This document shows positions 35,518 to 45,464 of a DNA stretch of 64,000 nucleotides, one piece after another. The stretch comes from Pedobacter sp. KBS0701 (lineage in GTDB: Bacteria; Bacteroidota; Bacteroidia; Sphingobacteriales; Sphingobacteriaceae), in the NCBI RefSeq assembly GCF_005938645.2, contig NZ_CP042171.1, forward strand, positions 1,736,001-1,800,000. The letters run 5' to 3'. The stretch's first letter is position 1. Each line of letters opens with the position of its first letter. Position numbers and translations under genes: made by a program. The notes under the pieces were generated by a model. The model saw nothing but the letters and a program-made list of their open reading frames with translations. It did no database searches and was not told where the DNA came from.

Positions 35518-37371
35518 TTACCAGCCATAATTTTGAACCAGGTTTGGATCTTTATCAATTTCTGATTGTGGTATGGGCATCAGGTAGTGTTTATCTGCAA
35601 AGACACGGTTTTGCAAGATAACGGTTTTGTAAAATACAGCCACCCCCGCCGCCTCGCTGGATACATCCAGCCCTGTACTGCTCAGTTCAGCTGCTGAAGG
35701 ACGGGCGTTTAGTCCTAATGCTGGGGCATTATCTACTGTTTTGGCAATTAGCCAGCGCCTTACATCCCAGAACCGGTGGCTTTCAAATGCCAGTTCTACC
35801 CGGCGTTCATTTTGGATCCGGTTGCGCATACCACCTTTAGTATTGTCTGCAGGCAGAATGGGCAGGTTGGGCATGGCCACCCGACTGCGTACCAGATTAA
35901 GGTATTGATAAACAGAGGGGTCTGGTGCATCAAGATATTCATTCATGGCTTCTGCATAGTTCAGGTATATTTCTGCCAGGCGGAAAATGGGAAAGTTACG
36001 CGTGCCGGTACCTGAATTGGCATTTCTATCATAACCGGGCGACAAAAACTTGCGGACATTATAACCCCAGGGATTTGTACCCGATTTGCCCGTTGCCCAA
36101 CCATCTGTTATGCCGTTGCCGGCGCCATACCAGGCCAGTCTTACCGGGCGCTTGGTGGCGTCGAACCGCCACACATCGTACTGGAAAAAGATACTGGCAT
36201 AAAACCGTGGGTCGCGATCTTTGTACATGTTGGATATATTACTTACCGTTTGAAATTTCAGGCCATCCCATAACTGCCCGCTCCAAACCCCGGTAGTATT
36301 GTAGCCAGAACCTGTTTGGTTAATCGGATAACCATTTTTCATCTCATAAGCATCCACAAACTGCTGTAACGGGGTAAGTTTTCCATTTCCCTTAAAAGGG
36401 GAGCCATTGGGCAGATAATTACCATCAATATCGGTAGAATTACTGAGGATGCGCTGCAGGATGGTTTCGGTATAATCGCGCGTGTAAAACTGTGCCGCAT
36501 AATTTTGTACCGGATTATCTGGAAAAGGCGCATACAGTTTGTAAATGCCCAAATCAATAACCGCTTTTGCTGCGTCTGCGGCCTTTTTCCATTTTTCTTT
36601 ATCATAACTACTGTTAAAGAGCACTTTGCCATCTTTGTTTTTTATACTGGCGTAAATGGGATTGCCATTAAATAGCGGGCTGGCTGCATACAGCAAAGTC
36701 CGTGCTTTTAGTGCCAGTGCCGCGCCCCGGGTAATGCGGCCGGTTTGTGCCGCTTCCTGAGTGAGTGGCAATGCAGCTGAAATTTCATCACATTCTGAAG
36801 TGATAAAATTTACGACCTCATCTACCGAATTACGTGCTACCTGGGTATCTTCCAGGTTCCCGGGGTCTACATCGTTTGAGCTGGTAATTAATGGAACCGC
36901 TCCATAGCGTTTAAAAAGTTCAAAGTAAAATTGAGCGCGAAGAAAACGGGCCTCAGCTTTGTAACGTGGTTTCCAAATCGCATAATAACTTTCCCGATCC
37001 AGCGGTACAGGAACTGCGTCTATGCGTTTAATAAAGATATTGGCCCTGCGGATATCCTGGTATTTGCCAGACCAGTTACCATACGGATTATCATTGGTGC
37101 TCCATGCGCCAAGGTTATATTTGTAGGCATCTACCGCCTCTCCATTATCGAACCAGTGGTGGTAGGTTTCATCTGTTGCAGCAGTTAAGGGTGAGGTCAG
37201 CTCATTCGGTAGTGCGTTGTATAGACGGGCCAACGCCTGCTCTGTCAGATTGATATTGTTATAAACATCATTTTCGCTCGAATATTCGGAGGGAACAACG
37301 TCCAGGTATTTTTTACAGGACGTGCTGCTGAATAGTAGTGCTGCCAAAAGCAGCTTGATTATGTTTTTCAT
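35518..37371 (-). CDS. SusD/RagB-family glycan-binding lipoprotein
   Basis: Outer-membrane surface lipoprotein that closes over the SusC channel and binds the glycan. The start is the ATG at 37371; the upstream in-frame codon would overlap susC and add six residues. Signal peptide and lipobox SSTSC with Cys19, then KKYLDVVPSE. The alpha/TPR core is recognised from phrases such as RARFLRAQFYFELFKRYGAVPL, GAALALKARTLLYAASPLF, RNFPIFRLAEIYLNYAEA and NERRVELAFESHRFWDVRRW. Length 617 is normal. Starts five bases after susC ends, so the two are translated from one message. Confidence 0.95.
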   Translation of the reverse strand: MKNIIKLLLAALLFSSTSCKKYLDVVPSEYSSENDVYNNINLTEQALARLYNALPNELTSPLTAATDETYHHWFDNGEAVDAYKYNLGAWSTNDNPYGNWSGKYQDIRRANIFIKRIDAVPVPLDRESYYAIWKPRYKAEARFLRAQFYFELFKRYGAVPLITSSNDVDPGNLEDTQVARNSVDEVVNFITSECDEISAALPLTQEAAQTGRITRGAALALKARTLLYAASPLFNGNPIYASIKNKDGKVLFNSSYDKEKWKKAADAAKAVIDLGIYKLYAPFPDNPVQNYAAQFYTRDYTETILQRILSNSTDIDGNYLPNGSPFKGNGKLTPLQQFVDAYEMKNGYPINQTGSGYNTTGVWSGQLWDGLKFQTVSNISNMYKDRDPRFYASIFFQYDVWRFDATKRPVRLAWYGAGNGITDGWATGKSGTNPWGYNVRKFLSPGYDRNANSGTGTRNFPIFRLAEIYLNYAEAMNEYLDAPDPSVYQYLNLVRSRVAMPNLPILPADNTKGGMRNRIQNERRVELAFESHRFWDVRRWLIAKTVDNAPALGLNARPSAAELSSTGLDVSSEAAGVAVFYKTVILQNRVFADKHYLMPIPQSEIDKDPNLVQNYGW

Positions 37372-37375
37372 GGGA

Positions 37376-40300
37376 TTACAATGAAGCATTTATTCCTAAG
37401 TTGATTACGCGCATTTGAGGATAGTCTCCAAAGCCATTGGTTCGCTCCGGATCGAAAATCTTCATTTCAGACCAGGTAAAAATATTTGATCCGGTGGCAA
37501 AGGCCCTGATATTGGTGAGTCCGATTTTTTTGATCCAGGTTTTGGGCAATGTGTATCCTACCTCCACATTTTTAAGCCTTACATAATTGGATGATCTAAG
37601 CCAGAAGGTTGAGTTTTGGTTGTTATTTACATTGTTGGATGAAGATAATCTTGGCCATTTGGCATTTGGGTCAGGATTCTGGATGGTCCAACGTCCGTCC
37701 ATATAGTCGGCCAGCACAGAGCTGTTGCTGGCGAAAGCCCATGCGGAAGTACCGGTTAACCAGAGTTTTCCTCCGGCAGCACCCTGGAAAAGGACATTCA
37801 GGTCAAAGTTTTGATAAGTGTAGGACACCGTTAAACCCAAAATTGATTTTGGGGTGGTTACCTGGCCCAGATAACCTTCATCCTGACTATTAATCACACC
37901 GTCATTGTTTCGGTCAAAGTATTTGATATCACCCGGGCGAACGGCACCAAATTGCTGGGTAGGGCTTGCAGCAATATCTGCTGCATCTTTAAATAAGCCA
38001 AGTGCAGTGAGGCCGTAAGCTTCATTGATCTGCGTACCTTTTAATCCCCGGTATGGCAATGCATATATCGGCTCGGCAGCATATTGTATCCGGTTGGTGG
38101 CATAAGAATAGGAGCCCCGTAACATCAGGTTGTGGCTGCCGAAACGTTTGCGGAAGGTAATTTCCCCTTCAAAACCTTTGTTGTCTACAATACCCGCATT
38201 GATGGCAGGTAAATTTTGAACACCCGTTACATTTGGAATGATGGCTGCCGTGGTCAGGATCTGCGAGCGCCTTTCGGTAAAAACATCACCGGTAAAAGCG
38301 ATCTGCCCTTTAAATAATTCGAAATCTACACCAATATTGGTTTTTTTTGACTGTTCCCAAGTGAGAAATGAATTCCCGGTGGCACTTTCCTGAGCACCGG
38401 AGTAGCCATCTCCATCTGCCGCCAGACCGAAGCGGTAGCCACTGCCGTTACCGGTTTGCCAGGTACTGAGGTAGGCAAAGCGGCCAACACTGTTATCAAC
38501 ACCTACTATACCATAAGACCCCCTTAATTTCAATAGGCTTACCACTTTAGAATCTTTCATAAACTGCTCGTTAGATATGATCCATCCGGCAGAGGCCGCC
38601 GGGAAAAAGCCCATGCGCCGCCCCTTCATAAAGTTCTCTGAACCATTATAGCCCGCATCGAATTCCAGCACATAACGCCTGTCAAATGAATAATTAACCC
38701 TACCTACTATTCCTAATTGTTTATAGGGTAAGGCAGCGATGGCGCCATCAGCCGTGGCCGTGGCCAGGAAACTTTGCGACTGGTTATACCGGAGCATCCC
38801 CGAAACCACATTTTTCTGCGCAAATGTCCGGTCATAGTTCAGGTAACTTTCAAAGGTCGATTTACGGCTACCGTTGGCAGCGATGGCGAAACCGAGCAAA
38901 CCATCACCTGTGGTCAGTTCTTCATACCTGCCTTTGCTCAAGTCCGTTTCATTTTCGTTCGTGATAAACCTGTAGGTAGAATAATTGCGTTGTCGGGTAA
39001 TGTTTCTGAAGTTCTGCGCATCGTAAGCAAAGCGTGTTCTAAAACTTAGTCCTTCGGTAACAAAGGGCAATTTTAGGGTAAATCCGATAATTGAGCTTAA
39101 GGTATTTTCAAAAAAGCGTCCATATCCAAACTGAGTTAAACGGCCGTAAGGATTGGCCGGTGAATCTTTTTGCCCGGACACCGAACCGTTTGGATTTGTT
39201 AAAGGATAAAGATAAGCTGGTGTATTGCGTATTTCAGACCAGAATGCGCTTGCCGTTTCTGTCGGATAGTTTCGATCGCGAACAATGTCTGAAAGATTGA
39301 GCTCCAACTTTAGTGTAGGCAAAAGATCAATATCAATGTTGCTTCTGAAGTTGTATTTATTCATTACTGCATTGATATTGTAGGCATTGAGGTCATCGTA
39401 TTTGTACAATCCATCCTGTTTTAAATAGGCCATGGATACAAAATACCTGGCCGTTGAAGAGCCTCCGTTAACATTGAGGTTAGCTTGGCTCATCATGGAT
39501 GAGGGCTTGATCAGTTCTTCTGTCCATTTCACATTCGGATATAGGTATTGATAGGTTGGATTACTGCGGTCGCGGAATTTATTCAGGTAGGCATCGGTGT
39601 AAAGGTTGGCATTCAATCCGTCATTATTCAGGGCTTCCCTAAACAAGGTTAGCGCATCGAATGAGTCAAGGTATTCTGGCATATTGAACGGACGTTGTTG
39701 CGAAGTCTGTGCGGTAAGTGAAATAAGTGGTTTACCTGTTTTTCCCCGTTTAGTCGTAACCAGTACAACTCCATTTGCACCCTTCATACCGTAAACAGCT
39801 GTGGCAGCTGCATCTTTTAAAACGCTCACCGTTTCTACATCGTTCGCATCAATACCATCAATACTGTTCTCAATCCCATCAACCAACACCAGGGGGCTTT
39901 TGCCCTGGTAGGTACCAAACCCACGGATGTAAAGCGCAGAGCCGTCGGCCCCGGGCTCGCCACTGCTCTGTATGGTTAAAAGACCGGGTAAACGTCCGGC
40001 AAGGCTGTTGGTCAGACTGGCGGTTGGGGTGCGCAACAGTTCTTTTGAGCTCACCGAAGTAAGTGCACCGGTAACGTTATTTTTCTGTTGGGTACCGTAA
40101 CCTACTACCACCACATCTTCTAACATGGCTTGGTTCTGGCGCAGCTTAACCGCAATAAATCCGCGTGAACTGACGGTGACTTCCTGCCGGATAAAACCCA
40201 CCATGCTATATACCAGCGTTGCATCTTCAGGAACTTTGATCAGGTAGCCACCATTAACGTCGGTAACTACACCATAGCCAGTGCGGCCTTTTATGCTAAC

Positions 40301-40528
40301 CACTACGCCGGGCAGGCCGACCCCGCTGGTGTCGGTTACGGTTCCTCTGACTTCGATATCTCTCAATGCATAGTTAACAGAAAATATGTCAGGCATATTT
40401 TTTTTAGCCGTGCTGGCATGCACAAGGGCAGCAGAACAACAGCAGATCATCATGATGAAGAACACTTTACGGAAACCAAGGCTTCCGGCAGCAGCTCTTC
40501 CTTTATTGTAGTGTAAAAGTTTTCTCAT
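37376..40528 (-). CDS. SusC/RagA TonB-linked outer membrane transporter
   Basis: TonB-dependent importer of oligosaccharides, 1050 residues. Parts: signal peptide (to about residue 40, ends near VHASTA), a CarboxypepD-like domain with VRGTVTDTSGVGLPGVVVSIKG, the TonB-box-like region with EDVVVVGYGTQQ, plug with RTPTASLTNSLAGRLPGL and GADGSALYIRGFG, and a 22-strand barrel. The C-terminus ends in NLGINASL, a normal barrel end. The N-terminal STN sensor domain is missing, so no anti-sigma route is expected; control by the divergent DUF6377 regulator fits. A hairpin lies in the leader. Couples with the SusD protein. Confidence 0.95.
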   Translation of the reverse strand: MRKLLHYNKGRAAAGSLGFRKVFFIMMICCCSAALVHASTAKKNMPDIFSVNYALRDIEVRGTVTDTSGVGLPGVVVSIKGRTGYGVVTDVNGGYLIKVPEDATLVYSMVGFIRQEVTVSSRGFIAVKLRQNQAMLEDVVVVGYGTQQKNNVTGALTSVSSKELLRTPTASLTNSLAGRLPGLLTIQSSGEPGADGSALYIRGFGTYQGKSPLVLVDGIENSIDGIDANDVETVSVLKDAAATAVYGMKGANGVVLVTTKRGKTGKPLISLTAQTSQQRPFNMPEYLDSFDALTLFREALNNDGLNANLYTDAYLNKFRDRSNPTYQYLYPNVKWTEELIKPSSMMSQANLNVNGGSSTARYFVSMAYLKQDGLYKYDDLNAYNINAVMNKYNFRSNIDIDLLPTLKLELNLSDIVRDRNYPTETASAFWSEIRNTPAYLYPLTNPNGSVSGQKDSPANPYGRLTQFGYGRFFENTLSSIIGFTLKLPFVTEGLSFRTRFAYDAQNFRNITRQRNYSTYRFITNENETDLSKGRYEELTTGDGLLGFAIAANGSRKSTFESYLNYDRTFAQKNVVSGMLRYNQSQSFLATATADGAIAALPYKQLGIVGRVNYSFDRRYVLEFDAGYNGSENFMKGRRMGFFPAASAGWIISNEQFMKDSKVVSLLKLRGSYGIVGVDNSVGRFAYLSTWQTGNGSGYRFGLAADGDGYSGAQESATGNSFLTWEQSKKTNIGVDFELFKGQIAFTGDVFTERRSQILTTAAIIPNVTGVQNLPAINAGIVDNKGFEGEITFRKRFGSHNLMLRGSYSYATNRIQYAAEPIYALPYRGLKGTQINEAYGLTALGLFKDAADIAASPTQQFGAVRPGDIKYFDRNNDGVINSQDEGYLGQVTTPKSILGLTVSYTYQNFDLNVLFQGAAGGKLWLTGTSAWAFASNSSVLADYMDGRWTIQNPDPNAKWPRLSSSNNVNNNQNSTFWLRSSNYVRLKNVEVGYTLPKTWIKKIGLTNIRAFATGSNIFTWSEMKIFDPERTNGFGDYPQMRVINLGINASL

Positions 40529-40668
40529 AGCTGGTTAAATAGTTTTTTTTCAATTAGTGGTTTAAAATAGGTTGACAGATAGACGGCGGTCTTTCTGTTG
40601 ATCACGGTTTTTTTTGGCATCATACATGATTTGATCCGGTTAGTGATATAAAAAAAGGCTAAACAGTG

Positions 40669-40705
40669 CCCATCTTGCCGCTTTAGCGGCACAGTATAAG
40701 ATGGG
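40669..40705 (-). promoter_or_regulatory. Two-storey hairpin between GH43 and susC
   Basis: Outer stem CCCATCTT (40669-40676) with AAGATGGG (40698-40705) and inner stem GCCGCT with AGCGGC (40677-40690). On the minus strand it lies 16 bases past the GH43 stop and ends about 140 bases before the susC ATG. A run of T lies about 12 bases beyond it on that strand. It may act as a partial terminator that tunes susC relative to GH43. Confidence 0.45.
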
Positions 40706-40720
40706 GTTATATTCATTGGC

Positions 40721-41824
40721 CTATTGTTCGTTGATGGGACAGGGGAGGTTTATCCCCGTACTGTTGGCGGTTCCGAAATCAGGTGATCCATCTGCCTTCC
40801 AGGAAAGCTGCTGCATTCTTGTCGTTCTGGCCTGTCCGGGATCATTTGGCATGCTGCGGGCGTGATAGATAAACCAGTTTTCGGTTTTCACCGTGCCGTT
40901 TTTATCGGTGTGGCTACTGGTAAAAAAACCATTATGTCCAGGCCCATAGACCGCATTTTTATCACTCTTTACAAATACCTGTTTTTTGTTGATCCAGTTT
41001 TCTGCAAGTGCGGGGTCGCTGCCGGTTTTCAACTGGATCTGGGCCAGGCAGTAATGGTCACTGCTGTATCTGCTGGCCGAGAAAATGATAAATAAGGGGC
41101 TGTTGGCGTCGCGTTGTAGCATAACCGGTGCTTCGTTTACTCCTGCACCAAGAAAAGCGGGTTCCCATTTTTCCCAGTCGTTTGTTGGTGATGAGATCTT
41201 GATTCTCGGCCCGCTGATGGTCCAGGGGTTCGACATGGGCGCGAGGTAGATATATTGTTTATATTTCTCTGTTGGATTTTCCCAGCCCGACCAGACGAAA
41301 TAGTTTTTATTGCTTACTGTAACCACAGAACCATCTATTGCCCACTGATCATTTGCCGGATCGGCAATTTTACCTTTGAAATTCCAGGTACCCTGGGTAG
41401 GATCTGCGTTATCATTTTCAAGCACAAACATGCGGTTACTATCATCTACACCCTTTTGTGCTGCAGCAACATAAATATACCATTTTCCCGCTAAAAAATG
41501 TAACTCGGGTGCCCATAGGTCGGCAGAATGATCGGTATTTTCAGGTGGGGTCCAAACTGTGGTTTCAGTAGCAGCAGCGAGTTGCGACATGGCCGTTGTT
41601 TTAGCTATTGCCACACGGTTACCTTTAGTTGAAAGAAAATAATAGTTTCCATTTTTCTGGGCTACAAAAGGATCGGCATGATCGCCATTGAGCAATGGGT
41701 TTTGAAAATACTTCACCACCGTGCCCTGTGTGGTGAGAATAGTATCTCCCTGAGAACTTTTCTGACAGGCTGTGGTGAAGAGCGGAAGCCCTGCAGCCAT
41801 CAGGATAAAAAATCTGTTTCTCAT
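40721..41824 (-). CDS. Glycoside hydrolase family 43 lipoprotein
   Basis: Inverting glycosidase, 367 residues from the ATG at 41824, which starts a lipoprotein signal peptide with TAC and Cys20; an upstream start adds a poor 22-residue tail. The five-bladed propeller family shows its catalytic acids: Asp in DHADPFV, a second Asp in WAIDGSVV, and Glu in VNEAPVML. GH43 enzymes act on arabinans or xylans (alpha-L-arabinofuranosidase or beta-xylosidase). The phrase ADLWAPELHFLAGKWYIYVAA resembles exo-arabinanase subgroups, but this is by eye. Same strand as, and upstream of, susC and susD, so it is part of their locus. Confidence 0.9.
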   Translation of the reverse strand: MRNRFFILMAAGLPLFTTACQKSSQGDTILTTQGTVVKYFQNPLLNGDHADPFVAQKNGNYYFLSTKGNRVAIAKTTAMSQLAAATETTVWTPPENTDHSADLWAPELHFLAGKWYIYVAAAQKGVDDSNRMFVLENDNADPTQGTWNFKGKIADPANDQWAIDGSVVTVSNKNYFVWSGWENPTEKYKQYIYLAPMSNPWTISGPRIKISSPTNDWEKWEPAFLGAGVNEAPVMLQRDANSPLFIIFSASRYSSDHYCLAQIQLKTGSDPALAENWINKKQVFVKSDKNAVYGPGHNGFFTSSHTDKNGTVKTENWFIYHARSMPNDPGQARTTRMQQLSWKADGSPDFGTANSTGINLPCPINEQ

Positions 41825-42115
41825 AAAGTTTGAAATGATAGTTATTTGGTTTAGCCAAAAGTAGCAATCAAAAAACGGTATCGTTTCCATCCAAGGCCCG
41901 CTTTTCTTTAAATCAAAATCAGATAAATTATAAATATCTGAAATATAGTATTTTATGAATATTTTGTGTTTTTAAAATCAAGACTTTTTTTAATGTTCGA
42001 GTGGAGATAGCTACTACATTACTGGTTTTGGAACATGATATGGAAACAGCATTTTAACTTAAATAATAATTTATTGTATGTTTATGTACAGAGCCGCAGG
42101 CCAACAGCATTATTG
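41825..42115. other. Divergent promoter region of the SusCD locus
   Basis: The starts of the GH43 gene and the DUF6377 regulator gene face each other across this gap. No clear operator is seen by eye. It is AT-rich with several short T-runs. Confidence 0.35.
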
Positions 42116-43723
42116 ATGATAAAGAAAATTTTTGCATTTATTATTCCGCTCCTTTATGTGTTTCCCGTTTATGCGCAAACTTCAAAAGCGGACAGTTTAT
42201 GGAAAGTACTCAGGTTGGAACTTTCAACAGAAAACAATTATATCCGGCAAAAAGAACAAAAGATTGCCAGACTGCGTAACCAGCTTTCGGCCATTGCCAC
42301 ACCCAGGTATCTGGAGCGGTACAGATTGTTATCTGCATTATTTAATGAGTATAGTTCTTTTCGTTTTGATTCTGCTATTACAAATGCTAATAAATTAATT
42401 GCGCTTTCAAAACAGCTGAGCGATAAACAATACCTCATTCAAAGCCAGATGGGACTAGCTACAGTTTTGGTAAAGTCGGGCTTTTATAAGGAGGCTTTTG
42501 AAACAATTGCTGGAATAGATACCATTGGCGGCCCAGGTAAATTACATTTTGACTATCTAAATTTACGTGGCATGCTTTTCGATGAAATAGCGGCTTACGA
42601 TAATGATGCATATTATGCCAGGGGCTACCGTAAGGCTGCCCGAAAAGAATTTGAAAAGGCGGGGAGTTTGATTGACCCAAGTGAACTTGAAAAAACCATT
42701 AACCTTGCTTTTTTGCATGGCTCCGGGCAAACTAAGCAGCCAGATGCAGCATTTTATTACCGCTATTTGTTGAATCACGATCTATCCGAACACCAGATTG
42801 CGATCATCGCCACCAGAATCAGTCATGCCTATTCAGGCGAGGATAAATTGATGTTGCTTACGCTTGCGGCAATTAACGATATCCGGTCGGCAACGAAGGA
42901 AACCTTTGCCATATTTTTGCTGGGGCAGGAACTGTTTAAAATGAACAGGAATGATGATGCTTATGTATGTATGCAGGAGGCGCTCGGTAATGCCGCTTTT
43001 TATGGAACCAGAAACAGGGCAGCACAGATCGAGTCGGTATTACCGCTCATTGCAAGCAGGTTGATAGAGGAAAAACAGCATGAAAAGGAAATGCTTTGGA
43101 TTGGAATTGTGCTGTTTATTCTGGTGGCCATTGTATTGCTTTTCCAGTTGGTGCTTTTCCGCAAACAGATGATCCGGATTGAACAGAACGATCTGATCAT
43201 TACAGAGAAGAATACAGAACTTGAAGATGTAAATGGCAAATTGTGGGAATCATCACGAATCAAGGAAGAACTCATTGGCCTGTTTTTTAAAACCTGTTCT
43301 TCCTACATCGAAACGCTCGATAAAGTAAAACGCAAAGCGCAGCACAACATTAAATTAGGAAAATATCAGGATGCCACCCAGGTGCTGGGAAATGTGCACA
43401 TACAAAAAGAGAAAACCCAGCTGTTTAGTACCCTGGATAGCGTTTTTCTGACCCTTTTTCCGAACTTTGTTTCCTCTTTTAATGCACTTTTAAGGACCGA
43501 TGAACAGATTGAGTTAAAGGAAGGGGAAATGCTCACCGCCTCGCTCCGTATTTTTGCACTGATCCGTTTAGGGGTTACCGATACGGAAACCATTGCCCGC
43601 ATACTGGATTATACGGTAAATACGGTGTATACCTATAAGGCTCGTATGAAAGCAAAAGCATTGGTGCCTCCGGAGCAGTTTGAGGAAAAGATTATGGAAA
43701 TTAAATTTACAGATGAACGCTGA
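42116..43723 (+). CDS. DUF6377-type membrane-bound transcriptional regulator
   Basis: Sensor-regulator of about 535 residues with start ATG at 42116, which opens a signal peptide (MIKKIFAFIIPLLYVFPVYAQ). Parts: a periplasmic helical region with tetratricopeptide-like repeats (25-330), one membrane helix with GIVLFILVAIVLLFQLVLF (about 345-365), a coiled coil (NDLIITEKNTELEDVNGKL), then a DUF6377 cytosolic part and a LuxR-like helix-turn-helix (TDTETIARILDYTVNTVYTYKARMK). The layout allows direct sensing in the periplasm and DNA binding inside. Placed divergent from the GH43-SusCD genes, it is their likely activator. Confidence 0.85.
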   Translation: MIKKIFAFIIPLLYVFPVYAQTSKADSLWKVLRLELSTENNYIRQKEQKIARLRNQLSAIATPRYLERYRLLSALFNEYSSFRFDSAITNANKLIALSKQLSDKQYLIQSQMGLATVLVKSGFYKEAFETIAGIDTIGGPGKLHFDYLNLRGMLFDEIAAYDNDAYYARGYRKAARKEFEKAGSLIDPSELEKTINLAFLHGSGQTKQPDAAFYYRYLLNHDLSEHQIAIIATRISHAYSGEDKLMLLTLAAINDIRSATKETFAIFLLGQELFKMNRNDDAYVCMQEALGNAAFYGTRNRAAQIESVLPLIASRLIEEKQHEKEMLWIGIVLFILVAIVLLFQLVLFRKQMIRIEQNDLIITEKNTELEDVNGKLWESSRIKEELIGLFFKTCSSYIETLDKVKRKAQHNIKLGKYQDATQVLGNVHIQKEKTQLFSTLDSVFLTLFPNFVSSFNALLRTDEQIELKEGEMLTASLRIFALIRLGVTDTETIARILDYTVNTVYTYKARMKAKALVPPEQFEEKIMEIKFTDER

Positions 43724-43797
43724 TGAAGCAGGAAGTGCCAAATATGTAAATAACACTTTAGGATATTACGCTAATTTATGAGCTATTGCAGTATCGT

Positions 43798-44592
43798 TTA
43801 ACGGGTTGCGAAAAAGCTGACATAGATCCATAGTCCCGCATAAAGTAAAAGTACAATAGCGAAAAGTATGGCCATTACCAGGCCCATTTGTTTCCAGAAA
43901 CTTATTTTCTTTTTTTCCCCTCCAGGTTTATCGGGAAAATAGATGGATTTAATCAAGCTTGCTGCAACAATGATAATGATTACGCCAACGAACCAGCGCA
44001 TCCGGTAAACCATGTCTTTCAGGTGCAGCCAGCGCGCAACCGTTTTTTCTACAAATGTACTGCTGCTGATGCTGGTCACATATTCTCCCATTTCTGAATA
44101 GCCTATTTTGATATCAAGTTGCTTCTTATCTTTAAGATAAAAATAAGCGTATGGCCTGGCTTCCATTTTCATGAGCTTCCCATTCCGTAAAATTGTTACT
44201 TCGGTATGGTCAAAACCTAGTTTGCGTTTGAAAACTTTTCTTACCTCGATGATCTGTACTGGCGCAAGGGTCTGTTCCTTAACAGTCGAGTCCCAAAGCA
44301 AGCTGCTTTGTATAACCATATATTGGGTGGCAAAAGTTAATAGGGCACTATATCCCAACAGATAGCCTAAAAAACCATACCATTTAGCCTTTTCAGCAAA
44401 TCCGGTTCTTAATGCAGCATATATGGCAACAGGTGAAATGCCTATCGCTACCCATTTTAGCAGGCCCGACTGTAGTTTGATTTCAGTCATTTCGAACATA
44501 AAACGTGAAGCCAGGTAGATGAATAACCATAAACTGAAATAGCTGATCAAGAACCAGGTTTCGGCTCTGCGGAGTTGATATTTTGTATTCAT
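43798..44592 (-). CDS. Multi-span membrane protein of unknown function
   Basis: Unrecognised. Product of 264 residues from the ATG at 44592. About six hydrophobic segments: two near 13-35 and 45-63, one or two at 70-95, one at about 200-218 (GVIIIIVAASLIKSIYF) and one at the end (LVMAILFAIVLLLYAGLWIYV). Between the groups lies a soluble part of about 85 residues with VQIIEVRKVFKRKLGFDHTEVTILRNGK, which could be a small beta domain facing the periplasm. No signature motif found. Convergent with the DUF6377 regulator. Confidence 0.75.
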   Translation of the reverse strand: MNTKYQLRRAETWFLISYFSLWLFIYLASRFMFEMTEIKLQSGLLKWVAIGISPVAIYAALRTGFAEKAKWYGFLGYLLGYSALLTFATQYMVIQSSLLWDSTVKEQTLAPVQIIEVRKVFKRKLGFDHTEVTILRNGKLMKMEARPYAYFYLKDKKQLDIKIGYSEMGEYVTSISSSTFVEKTVARWLHLKDMVYRMRWFVGVIIIIVAASLIKSIYFPDKPGGEKKKISFWKQMGLVMAILFAIVLLLYAGLWIYVSFFATR

Positions 44593-45464
44593 GGAGTTCA
44601 AGTTCGTTTTAGCATATTGATTCTGGTTATGCGTAATGCGATACCTTTATTAACAATAATTCTTCGAAAAGTATTAGGGAAAATAATAAAATTTGACTGG
44701 TTTTTATTTAAACCTTAGTAATGAATGTTTTGCGCAATAAGTATTAAAGATACCACATCTTAAAATTGCACAATTTTAATTTTTTTGGGGATCGCTTCAG
44801 AAATAATCAGCAATTTACGGGAATGAATAAGCTTGCTGGCAAAAGTAAACTGATCTAATATAAACTTTCCGGGCTTTTATCTACGGCATATCAGTTATGA
44901 TACTTAAAATAAGGGGATTAATTATATCCATAATTAACCCCTCAATCTAAATTAACGCGCTCAAGCTTTCTCCTGTGCAGGACGTTCACCCCTTACATTA
45001 CACCATAAGTAAAAATTTATCAGGCGGTTTTATGCTAACCAGCATAAATTGGTTCAGAAACGGGAGAATCAAAAAAAATGATTCAATGGATTAAATATAA
45101 CTAAGTCTTTTCGCGGATAATATTAAACCTCCGCACCTGTGATCGGTTTAGAAAATAAACCTCATCTGATCAGAATTTTCAAAGCCGGGCTTTTATCATT
45201 TTTGACAGAAATGAAATCAATGTTTAGAAATATCTATTCTTACAGGTGTTTTTTACAAATTCAAAAACTTTAAATAACAAAGCATAAACCTTTATTACCA
45301 TTTCCATGTTAAGAGCAAGAGAGAATAATAATCCAGTTATTATTAACATTAGATTAATGGCCGTCACATTTCACATTCAATGCGATAATTATAAAAAAAT
45401 CATTTTTTGGAAATTACTCCAATATAAAAATGATTAGATCCAACCTAAAACTTAATTGATTATT
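44593..45464. other. Long gap without genes
   Basis: The starts of two divergent genes lie on each side, 872 bases apart. No frame of note is open. The stem GGGGATTAATTA with TAATTAACCCC (44913-44941) is the only strong hairpin; it may end a small RNA, but no promoter is evident. Apart from AT-rich runs nothing else is seen. Confidence 0.4.
44913..44941. terminator. Isolated hairpin in a gene-free gap
   Basis: GGGGATTAATTA and TAATTAACCCC pair with one bulged base around a 6-base loop. No gene ends near it. It could close a small untranslated transcript. Confidence 0.3.

Noticed and set aside
40525..40716. 63-codon frame in the leader of susC
   Set aside because: It lies over the hairpin and overlaps the susC start; a leader peptide is possible but nothing supports it.
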